Virus record (IMG/VR): IMGVR_UViG_3300044470_000195
Location: 1-48,404 of that record
DNA length: 48,404 nucleotides
Source of the DNA: a virus
Direction: 5' to 3' (one strand)
Shown here: positions 39,747-48,248 of the stretch, piece by piece
How the letters are laid out: every line of letters begins with the position of its first letter
Numbering within the stretch: position 1 is the first letter of the stretch
Position numbers and translations under genes: made by a program
Notes under the pieces: model-generated
The model's input: the letters and a program-made list of their open reading frames with translations, nothing else
Told to the model about the DNA's origin: nothing
The model's database searches: none

Positions 39747-42700
39747 ATGGCCCCCTCTCCGCCTCCCGACCAACTTCGGAAGCCCAGCACGATGGGCACG
39801 TTCAGTCTGTCCGACTTCGACCCGGATCCGCCGCAGCCGGCGCAGATGGGGAAGTTTCGGCTCGACGAACTGGAGGACGCGCCACCGCCGCCCGCGGGCC
39901 TCCCTGGACCGCCCAAGCCGCCCCTGCCGCAAGGACTGCCGGCGCCTGCCGATTTCCCCGCGGTCCCGCAGCAACCGCCCGGCATGATGAACGTGCAGGC
40001 CGCCTCCCCGATGGCGGCCGACTCAACTCCGCCGCCGCCCGCCCCGCCGCATCTCAAAGGTCCGTCTGCCCCGGCCGCGCCGGCTCCGCCCTTGTGGCAG
40101 GGTCCCCTCGAAAGCAGCTACGCGCCGCCCACTACGTCTAAAGCCTCGGGCGTTATCCCCATCGCACCCCTGCCGCCCCCGGTTCCATCCGGCCAACCGC
40201 AGCCGACATCCCCGCAAATTCTCACCGACGAACCGCCCGCGCCCGCGGCACCCCCGATCATGCTCGACACCGGCCAGGCGCGCAACATCCCCACGCCGCA
40301 ACCGGGCGCACAGCCCTACGACCCCAACAGTCTCAGCCAGGCTGCCACGGACCTGCGCGACTTGCTCTTAGGGCCGGCGTACGGCGCCCCGCTGAAGGCC
40401 GACTCGAAGGTGGAGCAGGCCTTGAACGGGATGTTGCGCGCTACCGCCAACCTGAACACCCCCACGGCGATTGCCACGTGGTTGACCGGCATCGGCGTAG
40501 CGCAAGCTCTGCCCTGGCTGGCGAGGCTGCCCGCGGCCAGGTCGTTCCTCTCGCAATATCCGGCGCTGGCCAAAGGCGTCGATATCGCCACGCGCGGCGC
40601 CGTTCCCGCGGCGTTCGGCGCAAAGGGCGTTATCAGCGGCGTTCCCCAGGTCGTCCAGGGGGTTCGAAGCGGAAACCTCGAACAGGCCGCGGAAGGCGCA
40701 ACCAACCTCGCCCTGGGCGGAGCCGGCCTCTACGGCGCCACGCGGATCGGCACCGAGACGGCCGGCCTCTATCCTGGCGAGCCGGAGCCGCCGGCGACCA
40801 TTCCCGCGCGGCGCGGGGCGTTTCCGGATGTCATGGAGCAGGCCAGGCCGGAGGGCGTAACGCCTCCGCCGGAACGGCCCAACGTGGCGGGTCTCACCCA
40901 GGAAGCGGCGCAGTCCGAGCAGACGGCGGAAGCCCTGACGGGCGCCGGCCGCGAGTTGGCCGCCGAAGTCTGGCTGCGACGCGCCGAAGCAGCCAGGGAC
41001 AAGCTGCCCAGCGAACCGCTCAACATCAACGGCCGCCAGTTCACCCAAAAGCAGACCGGCGTTGATCGGGGCGGACGCCCCATTTACGATCTGCTGGACG
41101 ACGCCGGCAACGTGATTACCGCCGGCCGCGCGGGCGACGTGGCCAACTTCGTGCGCTCGCGCCTCGCGCCGACACCCGACACCGCACCCCCCGAGGACGT
41201 GCTGAATGCCGGCGCACTGGAATCGGCGATCGAGGAGCAGGCGCAGCGCTACCAGAACATCCGCACCCAGCAGGATCACCTCGCGTCCGGCCAGGACGTG
41301 CAGATGAGCGCCGACACGATGCGCCTCTCGACGCCCGAGCAGCGCATTGCCATGCTGCGCGAGAACATCGCCGCGCACCAGGCGGATTATGAGATCGGCT
41401 GGAAAGCCATCGAGGGCGATCTCGGCGCGGAGGCCGCGGGCGCGCTGCGCGCGAAAGTGGAAGCGGCCGGGAACGCCGCGCCGCCGCCGGCACCTGCTGC
41501 CGCCCCGGTTGGCGCCCCTCCGGCGCCGGAGGTATCTCAACCTATATCGAGCCAGGTCGAGCCGACTCAACCCGCGCCTTCCGCCGCGCTCGACACCGTA
41601 CCCGAGACGCCCGCCACCATCGCCACCCAGGTCGAGCAACTCCAGGGCGGACTGCGGCGGGTCGTTATGCTTCCCAAGGGAACCCCGCTGGTGAAGCGGC
41701 CCAAGGGGATGCAGTCCTACCAGGACGAGGGCGGCAACACCTACTTTTACAACCCGACGCTGACGAACTTCCAGCAGATCGACCAGGCGGTACAGCAGAA
41801 CCGTCTGCCCGAATTGTTGGGAGCGACCCAGGGCGGGATGGGCGCGCCCGATAAAAGCCAGATTGCCGGGCCGCCCGAGGCCGTGGTAGCCAAGGACGCC
41901 CAGGGGGAGACCGTACAGGCCGCCCTCACCGATCCGGGCAACCTGGGGCCAGCTATCGCGCAAGCGCAGAAGGTCACGCCACCTGGCGGAGCGGTGGACG
42001 TCGAGCCGCCGGAAGCGGAGATCGCGCACCGGCTGGAAGGCGAGCCGCCGGCGCCGGGCGCCCCCGAGAAACACGAGTACTCCTCGACACAGGTCGACCT
42101 GCCAACGCCGCTCGCTCAGGGCATTATTACCGCGGGCGCCAGTATCCCCGACGAACAACTCGCTGACGACGGCCGCGAAACCGTCCCGCACATCACGGTC
42201 AAGTTCGGGATTCATGGCGAGGACCCAGCAGAGGTGCAAAAACTCCTCGCCGAGGAGCCGCCCGTCACTGCGACCTTGGGAAAGACGTCCATCTTCCACA
42301 CCGACGAGGCCGACGTGCTCAAGGTCGATGTGGACTCGCCGGACCTGCACCGGCTGAATGCCAAGATTGCGGACGCGCTACCCCACACCGACACGCATCC
42401 CGACTATAAGCCACACGTCACCATCGCTTACCTCCAGAAAGGACAGGGCGAACAATACGACGGGCAGGACATACCGGGAGTCACCGGGCAAACCGTTACC
42501 CTTCCCGCCGTTACGTTCTCGTCCAAAAACGGAGAAAAGACCAATATTCCGCTCAGTGGCTCACCGGGTGAGCCACTTCAGCAGGGCACGTACCGCGCCG
42601 ACGAGCTGAGCGACGCGCCGCCGCCGCAAGGTGTAGCGCAAAAGCCACAGATAGCCCGTGATAATGCTGAACCGCCCGCGCCCGAATCCGGTCCACACGG

Positions 42701-45700
42701 TCCGATCTTTCGTCAGTTTCACCACGATGCTTCGAGCGCAATAGCCAAACTCACCGAGCTGCAAACCGGAGAAGCGGTGGGCGCCCTCCACCATCCGGCG
42801 GTAGGTGATATCGATCTGGTATGGGGTAAACCAGGGCATCCATGGCACGAGGATGACGACGGCTACGGCTTGTCCCACATCATCGCGAAACACGGCGACG
42901 AATTCCCGGCAGGAACGCTCCAGAACCTCCTCGACGACATGCGCCCGTTAGCGGGACAGCAGCAACGCGACCGGATGGAGTTGGAGAGTCAGAAATACCA
43001 TGCCACCGTGCGGCTCTCTTGGGATCATCGTGCGAAGAAATGGTTACTGACGGCTTTTGAACGTACAGTGCCGCCTTCCGCCAAGGGGAGGTCATTCGTC
43101 CCTGGCGCCCAGGAACAGAGCGGCGAAACGAGTCCTTCGCCGGAAGGCGGCCCAGCTACCGAAGGAACTACCGACGGCTCCGGCAATCCCGTTACCGGGA
43201 CCAGTAGGCCGACTTCCCCACTGGCTGGTAGATCCACTTCCACTATCCCCTCATCCAAAGCCGCAGTCAATCCTCCCCCCAGCGCCGCCGCCGCGGCCGG
43301 CCTTACGCCCGAGCAAATAGCCGCCCAGGTGCGCGCCGCACTGGCCGCCAGCCGCGGCCCGGCGCCGGCGGAGCGCGCCGATGTCGGGCCCATCGCGGAC
43401 TACACGCGCGGGCGCGGCACGCTGCCCAAGCCCGACGCTGGATGGTGGCACGGCAGCGTGGACGGCGAGCCGTTCTACACCAACCAATCGCTCGCGTTGT
43501 TAGGCGAGGCTCCCGCCGCCAAGGGACCGCAGGCCTCCAGCGCCTTCGCCCAGAACTTGAAAGGCACGGGCAAAGAGGCGCCCATCGAGCCGCGGGCGTA
43601 CTCGGCCGCGTCGGACGATTACGACTATCAGCAGGGCAGCGGCAGGGCGCCCATGATCTGGTTCAGCGACGGCACCCCCGTTAACGCCAGGTTCTACGAC
43701 CACGTTCTGAAGCGCTACCCTGACGCCACCTTTGCGCGTGAACCGAACGTGCCCGAAGATTCCGGCAAGCCGGTATACGTGCGATCCGGCAACAAGGCTG
43801 TAGGCTTGATCGCGCCCATGCGGCGCACCGCCGGACACGTCTTCGACAAGGTAAAGGAATTCCTGGGGGAGGAAACCGGCACCTCGCGCGTGGGCCAGGT
43901 CGTCGAGCGCACGGCATTCGCCTTCTACAACCAGGACGTGCTGCCCAAGCTCCAGGGCAGCCAGGCGGGCGCCAAAAAGATGATCACCGGCCTGGTCGAG
44001 ACGGTTTTCCCGCGCTTCGGCGTGGATCCCAAGACGCTCGATACCGTCTACGCGCTCAAGGGCGACCGCGATAAAGCCGAATTCATCCTCCGCGCCACCG
44101 TCGAGCACATGAGCGAGGTTCTGGGCCCCGAGGCCGATAACGCCGTGGTCAACCAGGTGGCCCACGGCCGGCCGGACCTGATCGCCGCGGGGCTGACTCC
44201 CTTGCAGGCCTTCCAGGTCGATGTCATGGACCGGATCAAGACCGGCGCCGCCCAGGAAACCGCCGAGCTGCAGAACATCGCCGATTTCCTGCGCCAGGCG
44301 GACGACGTGCTCTACAAGGCCCAGTCCAGGTACAAGGACATCCACCAGCTCGCCAATCACCAGCGCGTCATGTGGAAGGTGATTCCCGGCAGCCAGGGTG
44401 CGCGCGGCAAGAGCGGCCAGGCCAGGCGCCCGCTCGAAGGCACCAAGGGCCAGTTTAAGCGCCATGTATTCGAGAATATGTCGGACGGGATCAAGCTGGG
44501 CGGCGTACCGTACACTTATAATCCCGTCGATAACTTCGTCCGCCACTACGTGGACGTCATGAAGTTCCTCACCGCGCAGCGCTGGTGGGCCGCGGCCAAG
44601 AAGATGAAGGCGCGGGTGTTCGTGCCGTTCGGAAAGCGCGCGCCCGAGGGCTTCGACAAGCTCGACGATCGCATCGCCCGCAGCTTCCTGCACGTGGAAG
44701 AGGGCATGGTGGACAAGGGCGAATGGTATGTCGAGCACGGCATGGCCAAGCTCATGAACGCTTACGTGAGCCGCGACCTGCTGCGCGATCCGAACACCGG
44801 CTTGGGCCAGTTGGGCAACGTGCTTATGGCCGTCAAAAACGGCTACACCGCCGTAGAGTTGGGCATCTCGGGCTTCCATTGGGTTTTCGAGACGCTGGAA
44901 ACCGGCGGATCGAGCATCGGCCTGGGCCTCTCGAAGATCCTCAACCGCGGCGCCGTCAAAGAAGGCCTAGCCGACATCGGCAAGGGCCTAGCGATCGCGC
45001 CGGCCGCCCGCGAGGCCTGGAAGACCGGCGATGCCGGCGTGAAGCTGCTGAAGAACCCCGCGGCGTACGCCCACACGCCCGAGGGCGCCGAGCTGCTGAA
45101 GGCCTACCCCGACGCCAAGCAGTTGATGGACGACCTGTTCGCCGGCGGCGGCCGGGTGGATATCTACAACGACTACAAGCAACACACCATCCAGGCCTTC
45201 CGCGAAGCCTACAACCAGGGGAGCTATCTCGGCGCCGGGTTGCGCTCCCTGGGGGCGGGCATGGAGGCGCTCATGGTGCCCCTGTTCGAGTGGTACATTC
45301 CCAAGATCAAGGTGGGCGTGTTTCTGCGCGAGTACTCCGAGCAGCTCTTGCAGCATAGCGACGACCTGGCGGCGGGCAAAACCACGCGCGGCGAGCTGGC
45401 CCGCAAGGCCTGGGATTTCGTCGAGGATCGCTTCGGCGAGATGAATTTTGACAACCTGTTCTGGCATCGCACGTTCAAGACCGCCATGCAGATCGTCATG
45501 CGCAGCGTGACGTGGAAGTTCGGCAGCGTGCGCGCCGGCGCCTACGCCGTTGGCGGCACGGGCAAGGAACTTCACCAGGCCGTGCGCGACAAGCGCCGGC
45601 CGAAGCTGACCCCGCAAGCCGCCTGGGCGCTCGGCATGGCATTGCTCACGGCCGCGGTGGGAACCCTGGCTACATACCTGTTCACCGGCGACCGGCCGCG

Positions 45701-46493
45701 CGAGCTGAAGGACCTCTTCTACCCGCGCACCGACAAAAACGACCCGCGCCAGCGCGTCTCCCCGCCGACGTACGCCCGCGAGTACTCGGCGATCGCCAAG
45801 CACCCCATAGTGTGGGCGTTCGGCGGTGTGAGCGGCGTTCTGAGCAAGTCGCTCGAAGTTTACAACAACAAGAACTATTACAACCAGCGCATCTGGGAAG
45901 ACGACGACCCCGCGGCCAAGGTGGCGCTCAAAATCTTCAACCACTATGCGCCCTGGAACGCCAACATTGGACTGCAATCCTTCGAGCGCGTCCGCCAGGA
46001 GGGCGGAGGCCTGAAGCAGGCCGTGCCCAGCTTCCTGGGCTTCCCCAAAGCGCCGCGCTACGTGACTGAGACCCCTGCCGAGGAGCTGCTGAGCCAGTAC
46101 CGGCAGGAGGCGCAGCCCTCGGGCGGACGCTCCGCCAACGCGCGCAACCAGGTCACCAGCCGCTTTACCGCGCTGCTACGCGCCGGCCAGGAAGCCGAAG
46201 CGAAACGGCTCTACGGCCAGGCGCTGGCCGCCGGCACGGCCACGCCCGACGACATGAAGCACGCCGCGGCGCGCGCGGTCTACGGGCCGCTGGTGGCCGA
46301 TTTTAATCAGCTTTTTGTGGGCGTCGAGTCTGGCCAGGCGCTCGACCACGGCATCCGCGTCATGGCCAAGGCCAGCCCCGCGGAGCAGCAAGTCATCGGC
46401 CCGATATTAGGGCATCACCTCAAGACCGCGTTTCCGAAACTCCCGCCCGTGGAACAACAGCACGTCCTCGACCGCCTGAAACTCCTGCAATAG
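39747..46493 (+). CDS. Giant polyvalent virion protein with 2H phosphoesterase and BECR-type modules
   Basis: This 2,248-residue protein is by far the largest gene. Residues 1-190 are Pro-rich. A G-x-F/Y-x-x-D-E/F-L-x-D-A/P-P-P motif occurs near 17, 35 and 948. Residues about 765-925 hold two H-x-T motifs, PHITVKFG (His815, Thr817) and PHVTIAYL (His890, Thr892), the signature of 2H phosphoesterases. Residues about 975-1100 (EAVGALHHPAVGDIDLVWGK, GYGLSHIIAKHGDEF with His1044 and His1049, KWLLTAFERT) resemble BECR-fold nucleases of phage polyvalent proteins. The C-terminal half is a long helical body like large polyvalent-protein-associated regions, with one transmembrane stretch near 1960-1982. 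It is probably injected with the DNA. ATG 39747 is weakly supported; ATG 39792 is an alternative. Confidence 0.7.
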   Translation: MAPSPPPDQLRKPSTMGTFSLSDFDPDPPQPAQMGKFRLDELEDAPPPPAGLPGPPKPPLPQGLPAPADFPAVPQQPPGMMNVQAASPMAADSTPPPPAPPHLKGPSAPAAPAPPLWQGPLESSYAPPTTSKASGVIPIAPLPPPVPSGQPQPTSPQILTDEPPAPAAPPIMLDTGQARNIPTPQPGAQPYDPNSLSQAATDLRDLLLGPAYGAPLKADSKVEQALNGMLRATANLNTPTAIATWLTGIGVAQALPWLARLPAARSFLSQYPALAKGVDIATRGAVPAAFGAKGVISGVPQVVQGVRSGNLEQAAEGATNLALGGAGLYGATRIGTETAGLYPGEPEPPATIPARRGAFPDVMEQARPEGVTPPPERPNVAGLTQEAAQSEQTAEALTGAGRELAAEVWLRRAEAARDKLPSEPLNINGRQFTQKQTGVDRGGRPIYDLLDDAGNVITAGRAGDVANFVRSRLAPTPDTAPPEDVLNAGALESAIEEQAQRYQNIRTQQDHLASGQDVQMSADTMRLSTPEQRIAMLRENIAAHQADYEIGWKAIEGDLGAEAAGALRAKVEAAGNAAPPPAPAAAPVGAPPAPEVSQPISSQVEPTQPAPSAALDTVPETPATIATQVEQLQGGLRRVVMLPKGTPLVKRPKGMQSYQDEGGNTYFYNPTLTNFQQIDQAVQQNRLPELLGATQGGMGAPDKSQIAGPPEAVVAKDAQGETVQAALTDPGNLGPAIAQAQKVTPPGGAVDVEPPEAEIAHRLEGEPPAPGAPEKHEYSSTQVDLPTPLAQGIITAGASIPDEQLADDGRETVPHITVKFGIHGEDPAEVQKLLAEEPPVTATLGKTSIFHTDEADVLKVDVDSPDLHRLNAKIADALPHTDTHPDYKPHVTIAYLQKGQGEQYDGQDIPGVTGQTVTLPAVTFSSKNGEKTNIPLSGSPGEPLQQGTYRADELSDAPPPQGVAQKPQIARDNAEPPAPESGPHGPIFRQFHHDASSAIAKLTELQTGEAVGALHHPAVGDIDLVWGKPGHPWHEDDDGYGLSHIIAKHGDEFPAGTLQNLLDDMRPLAGQQQRDRMELESQKYHATVRLSWDHRAKKWLLTAFERTVPPSAKGRSFVPGAQEQSGETSPSPEGGPATEGTTDGSGNPVTGTSRPTSPLAGRSTSTIPSSKAAVNPPPSAAAAAGLTPEQIAAQVRAALAASRGPAPAERADVGPIADYTRGRGTLPKPDAGWWHGSVDGEPFYTNQSLALLGEAPAAKGPQASSAFAQNLKGTGKEAPIEPRAYSAASDDYDYQQGSGRAPMIWFSDGTPVNARFYDHVLKRYPDATFAREPNVPEDSGKPVYVRSGNKAVGLIAPMRRTAGHVFDKVKEFLGEETGTSRVGQVVERTAFAFYNQDVLPKLQGSQAGAKKMITGLVETVFPRFGVDPKTLDTVYALKGDRDKAEFILRATVEHMSEVLGPEADNAVVNQVAHGRPDLIAAGLTPLQAFQVDVMDRIKTGAAQETAELQNIADFLRQADDVLYKAQSRYKDIHQLANHQRVMWKVIPGSQGARGKSGQARRPLEGTKGQFKRHVFENMSDGIKLGGVPYTYNPVDNFVRHYVDVMKFLTAQRWWAAAKKMKARVFVPFGKRAPEGFDKLDDRIARSFLHVEEGMVDKGEWYVEHGMAKLMNAYVSRDLLRDPNTGLGQLGNVLMAVKNGYTAVELGISGFHWVFETLETGGSSIGLGLSKILNRGAVKEGLADIGKGLAIAPAAREAWKTGDAGVKLLKNPAAYAHTPEGAELLKAYPDAKQLMDDLFAGGGRVDIYNDYKQHTIQAFREAYNQGSYLGAGLRSLGAGMEALMVPLFEWYIPKIKVGVFLREYSEQLLQHSDDLAAGKTTRGELARKAWDFVEDRFGEMNFDNLFWHRTFKTAMQIVMRSVTWKFGSVRAGAYAVGGTGKELHQAVRDKRRPKLTPQAAWALGMALLTAAVGTLATYLFTGDRPRELKDLFYPRTDKNDPRQRVSPPTYAREYSAIAKHPIVWAFGGVSGVLSKSLEVYNNKNYYNQRIWEDDDPAAKVALKIFNHYAPWNANIGLQSFERVRQEGGGLKQAVPSFLGFPKAPRYVTETPAEELLSQYRQEAQPSGGRSANARNQVTSRFTALLRAGQEAEAKRLYGQALAAGTATPDDMKHAAARAVYGPLVADFNQLFVGVESGQALDHGIRVMAKASPAEQQVIGPILGHHLKTAFPKLPPVEQQHVLDRLKLLQ

Positions 46494-46505
46494 AAAGAAG
46501 TCCCC

Positions 46506-46709
46506 ATGTATGTCAGTGTGCAAGCCGTTACCGCCGTCTGCGCAGTGATCGCGTTGAGCGGCGCGGGGGTCGCGCTGTACGTCCGCGCGGCCCTCGGCAG
46601 CTTCCTGGAAAAACTCGACGAGCGGTTTGTGGCGTGCCCGGTGTGCTACCAGAGGCACTCGGATATGGAGCGGCGGCTGGAGGCGTGCGAGCACGCGTTC
46701 GGCGAGTAG
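46506..46709 (+). CDS. Small membrane protein, 67 residues
   Basis: The product MYVSVQAVTAVCAVIALSGA followed by GVALYVRAALGSFLEKLDER has one strong N-terminal transmembrane segment. A Cys-containing tail follows (FVACPVCYQRHSDMERRLEA). AAAGAAG precedes the ATG. It follows the giant protein closely and may aid lysis or DNA entry; this is inference from size and membrane helix only. It is convergent with the next, minus-strand gene. Confidence 0.5.
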   Translation: MYVSVQAVTAVCAVIALSGAGVALYVRAALGSFLEKLDERFVACPVCYQRHSDMERRLEACEHAFGE

Positions 46710-47162
46710 CTAGGCGTGCATCGCTTGCTGGGGCGCCGCCTTGCTCTCGGCGCGGCGGATGGCGGCTTCCCTGAGTTTGCGCTTGTGGGCCACGGACATC
46801 GGCCGGCGGGTTCGCTCCGCGACGGCAGGGACCGCACCGTGCTCCGTAGTTGACTCTCCCGCTGCTGCCGCCGCCTCGCTTTCCATGGCGCGGCGGATGG
46901 CGGCTTCCCTGAGTTTGCGTTTGTGGGCCTCGGACATCGGCCGGCGGGTCTGCGTTTGCGCTACGGGCGATGGGCCCGTGGGGGCGGCCGGCGACGACCC
47001 CGACCCCCACCCCATGCGGCGGTAGGCCTCCAGGGCCCCTGGGATTTTATCCGGGTGGCCGGTGATTGTGACCCCGCCGTAGCTCCATACTGCCCTGTCC
47101 TGCTGTTCCCCACCGCCGGTAGAACGGCGGAGTGCCATTTCTGCTCTTGCTTTTGTAGGCAT
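46710..47162 (-). CDS. Basic repeat protein with duplicated DNA-binding-like motif, 150 residues
   Basis: GGAGGAT precedes ATG 47162 on the minus strand. The protein carries two near-identical units, RRPMSEAHKRKLREAAIRRA and RRPMSVAHKRKLREAAIRRA, which resemble NUMOD-type helical DNA-binding repeats. A Pro/Ala/Ser linker separates them. The N-terminal part (DRAVWSYGGVTITGHPDKIP) is distinct. It is divergent from the holin-like gene and convergent with 46506. The duplicated DNA is nearly identical, suggesting a recent duplication. It could be a DNA-binding accessory, but its role is unknown. Confidence 0.55.
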   Translation of the reverse strand: MPTKARAEMALRRSTGGGEQQDRAVWSYGGVTITGHPDKIPGALEAYRRMGWGSGSSPAAPTGPSPVAQTQTRRPMSEAHKRKLREAAIRRAMESEAAAAAGESTTEHGAVPAVAERTRRPMSVAHKRKLREAAIRRAESKAAPQQAMHA

Positions 47163-47210
47163 AACTGATCCTCCCTGAGAACCACCTTACCCCAATTTAG
47201 GAGAAACCCA

Positions 47211-47444
47211 ATGTTTACGTTCGTGAAAGTCGATTTCGCCAAGGCCTTGCTCGGCCGGCTGACGGCGAGCAACGATACCAAGACGACCGTGCTCGGGATA
47301 GCCGCGGCAGGGCTGCTGGCTGCCAACCTCGATTGGGGCAGGTTGTTTCACGGGGATTCGGTGCAGCTAGGCCAGGCGGCCGGCGCTCTGGTGGCGGCGG
47401 CCATCGGGTATTACACCAACAAGCCCGACACACCGAAGAAGTAA
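47211..47444 (+). CDS. Holin-like small membrane protein, 77 residues
   Basis: A TTAGGAGAAA ribosome site precedes ATG 47211. The 77-residue product has two likely membrane helices (KTTVLGIAAAGLLAANLDWG and LGQAAGALVAAAIGYYTNKP) and a short charged tail ending in KK. Size and topology fit a class II-like holin, which would release the SleB-type hydrolase, but it lies 21 kb from that gene. Other small membrane proteins could look the same. Confidence 0.5.
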   Translation: MFTFVKVDFAKALLGRLTASNDTKTTVLGIAAAGLLAANLDWGRLFHGDSVQLGQAAGALVAAAIGYYTNKPDTPKK

Positions 47445-47446
47445 AC

Positions 47447-47503
47447 CGCGCGATCGCGCGCCTCGGCGTTTTCAGTGGATCCCATCGCCGGAAGCGCCGA
47501 GGC
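47447..47503 (+). terminator. Palindrome plus hairpin downstream of the holin-like gene
   Basis: CGCGCGATCGCGCG (47447-47460) is a perfect 14-bp palindrome. GCCTCGGCG (47460-47468) pairs perfectly with CGCCGAGGC (47495-47503), and TTTT lies in its loop. The pair begins three bases after a stop codon. It could terminate the holin-like transcript, although the T-run is inside the hairpin. Confidence 0.35.
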
Positions 47504-47530
47504 GACCAGGTTGATTTCAGGGGAGGGCCA

Positions 47531-47701
47531 ATGCAACGGAATCGCTGGTGGTTCGAACTCGATACCGACTCGATGGAGGACGTGATGGACGGAATTGGCT
47601 GGGATCTGCCGGGGATGAAGCGTTACTCGATCTTGATGCCCAAGCTGGCAAGCCGCGAGTCGCAATCGGCCAGCCGCCGGGCGAACGTTTCCATTTCCTG
47701 A
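47531..47701 (+). CDS. Hypothetical small protein, 56 residues
   Basis: GGGGAGGG lies at a good distance before ATG 47531. The first 39 residues, MQRNRWWFELDTDSMEDVMD then GIGWDLPGMKRYSILMPKL, look natural. The last 17 (ASRESQSASRRANVSIS) overlap the convergent minus-strand gene and look like its shadow. If the strong ribosome site is real the gene is expressed. The function is unknown. Confidence 0.4.
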   Translation: MQRNRWWFELDTDSMEDVMDGIGWDLPGMKRYSILMPKLASRESQSASRRANVSIS

Positions 47702-47925
47702 AGCCGGGTTTCAAGCCTCGACAAGTCGCCCTTGAGCACCGCGTGGCCCGTTTCGAACGCCGCGCGGGCGCCGGCGAAGTCGCGCCGATTGACGCACGCG
47801 CTGATATCCGCGAGGGTTTCGGCGATGGCGTACACCTCGGCCTGGAGCAGCGCCAGGTTGTGCTTCGCCTTGGCGCGACTGTCTATCAGCCGAACGATAA
47901 TCGCCTGGCGTTCCTCTTCGCTCAT
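47623..47925 (-). CDS. Helical hypothetical protein, 100 residues
   Basis: The minus-strand product MSEEERQAIIVRLIDSRAKA then KHNLALLQAEVYAIAETLAD and FAGARAAFETGHAVLKGDLS, RLETRLQEMETFARRLADCD is a continuous helical, coiled-coil-type protein. GCAGAG precedes the ATG. It overlaps the end of the small plus-strand gene by 79 bases. Such charged coiled-coil proteins are frequent in phage early regions; no family is recognised. Confidence 0.6.
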   Translation of the reverse strand: MSEEERQAIIVRLIDSRAKAKHNLALLQAEVYAIAETLADISACVNRRDFAGARAAFETGHAVLKGDLSRLETRLQEMETFARRLADCDSRLASLGIKIE

Positions 47926-47972
47926 CTCTGCTCAGTTTACGTCAAGGGGCGGCCGAACCCGCCCCGCCCCTA

Positions 47973-48173
47973 CTACTTCACGCAGACCCAGCCCCAATGG
48001 CACCGCTGCCCGTGTTCGTCGCACTGGCACACCGGCGCGAGATCCTTGCAGCCGATGGGCGGTATGGGCTTGATGGGCACGACTCCGCAGCCGTCTGAAT
48101 AGGCGCGGGGCGCGATCGCGAGTAGAGCCAACGCAATCAACGCGGGAATGAGCATCGTAGCGTAGCGCTTCAT
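47973..48173 (-). CDS. Secreted Cys-rich small protein, 66 residues
   Basis: GGAAGGAAAG precedes ATG 48173. A signal peptide (MKRYATMLIPALIALALLAI) is followed by a short mature part with six Cys: DGCGVVPIKPIPPIGCKDLA and PVCQCDEHGQRCHWGWVCVK. Paired Cys suggests a disulphide-rich, exported protein. The GC..P.KP.PP.GCKDL..CQC pattern is one I associate with Acidobacteria and their phages, but I cannot verify that here. The larger overlapping frame from 48219 is its shadow. Its function is unknown. Confidence 0.65.
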   Translation of the reverse strand: MKRYATMLIPALIALALLAIAPRAYSDGCGVVPIKPIPPIGCKDLAPVCQCDEHGQRCHWGWVCVK

Positions 48174-48248
48174 CGTCTTTCCTTCCGTCAGCGGCTGCCG
48201 GCAGCGGGCATAAACACAACCGTGCCTACGGGATTTTGTTTCGCGCGC

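Noticed and set aside
40368-42350. 660-residue minus-strand frame opposite the giant protein
   Set aside because: GC-rich codons leave the antisense open. No ribosome site and an unnatural Arg/Gly composition.
47550-47570. GGTTCGAACTCG tRNA-like string
   Set aside because: It codes for WWFELD in the small 47531 gene and has no partner stems.
47932-48219. 95-residue minus-strand frame overlapping the secreted Cys-rich gene
   Set aside because: It is the out-of-frame shadow of the signal-peptide gene, which has the better ribosome site.
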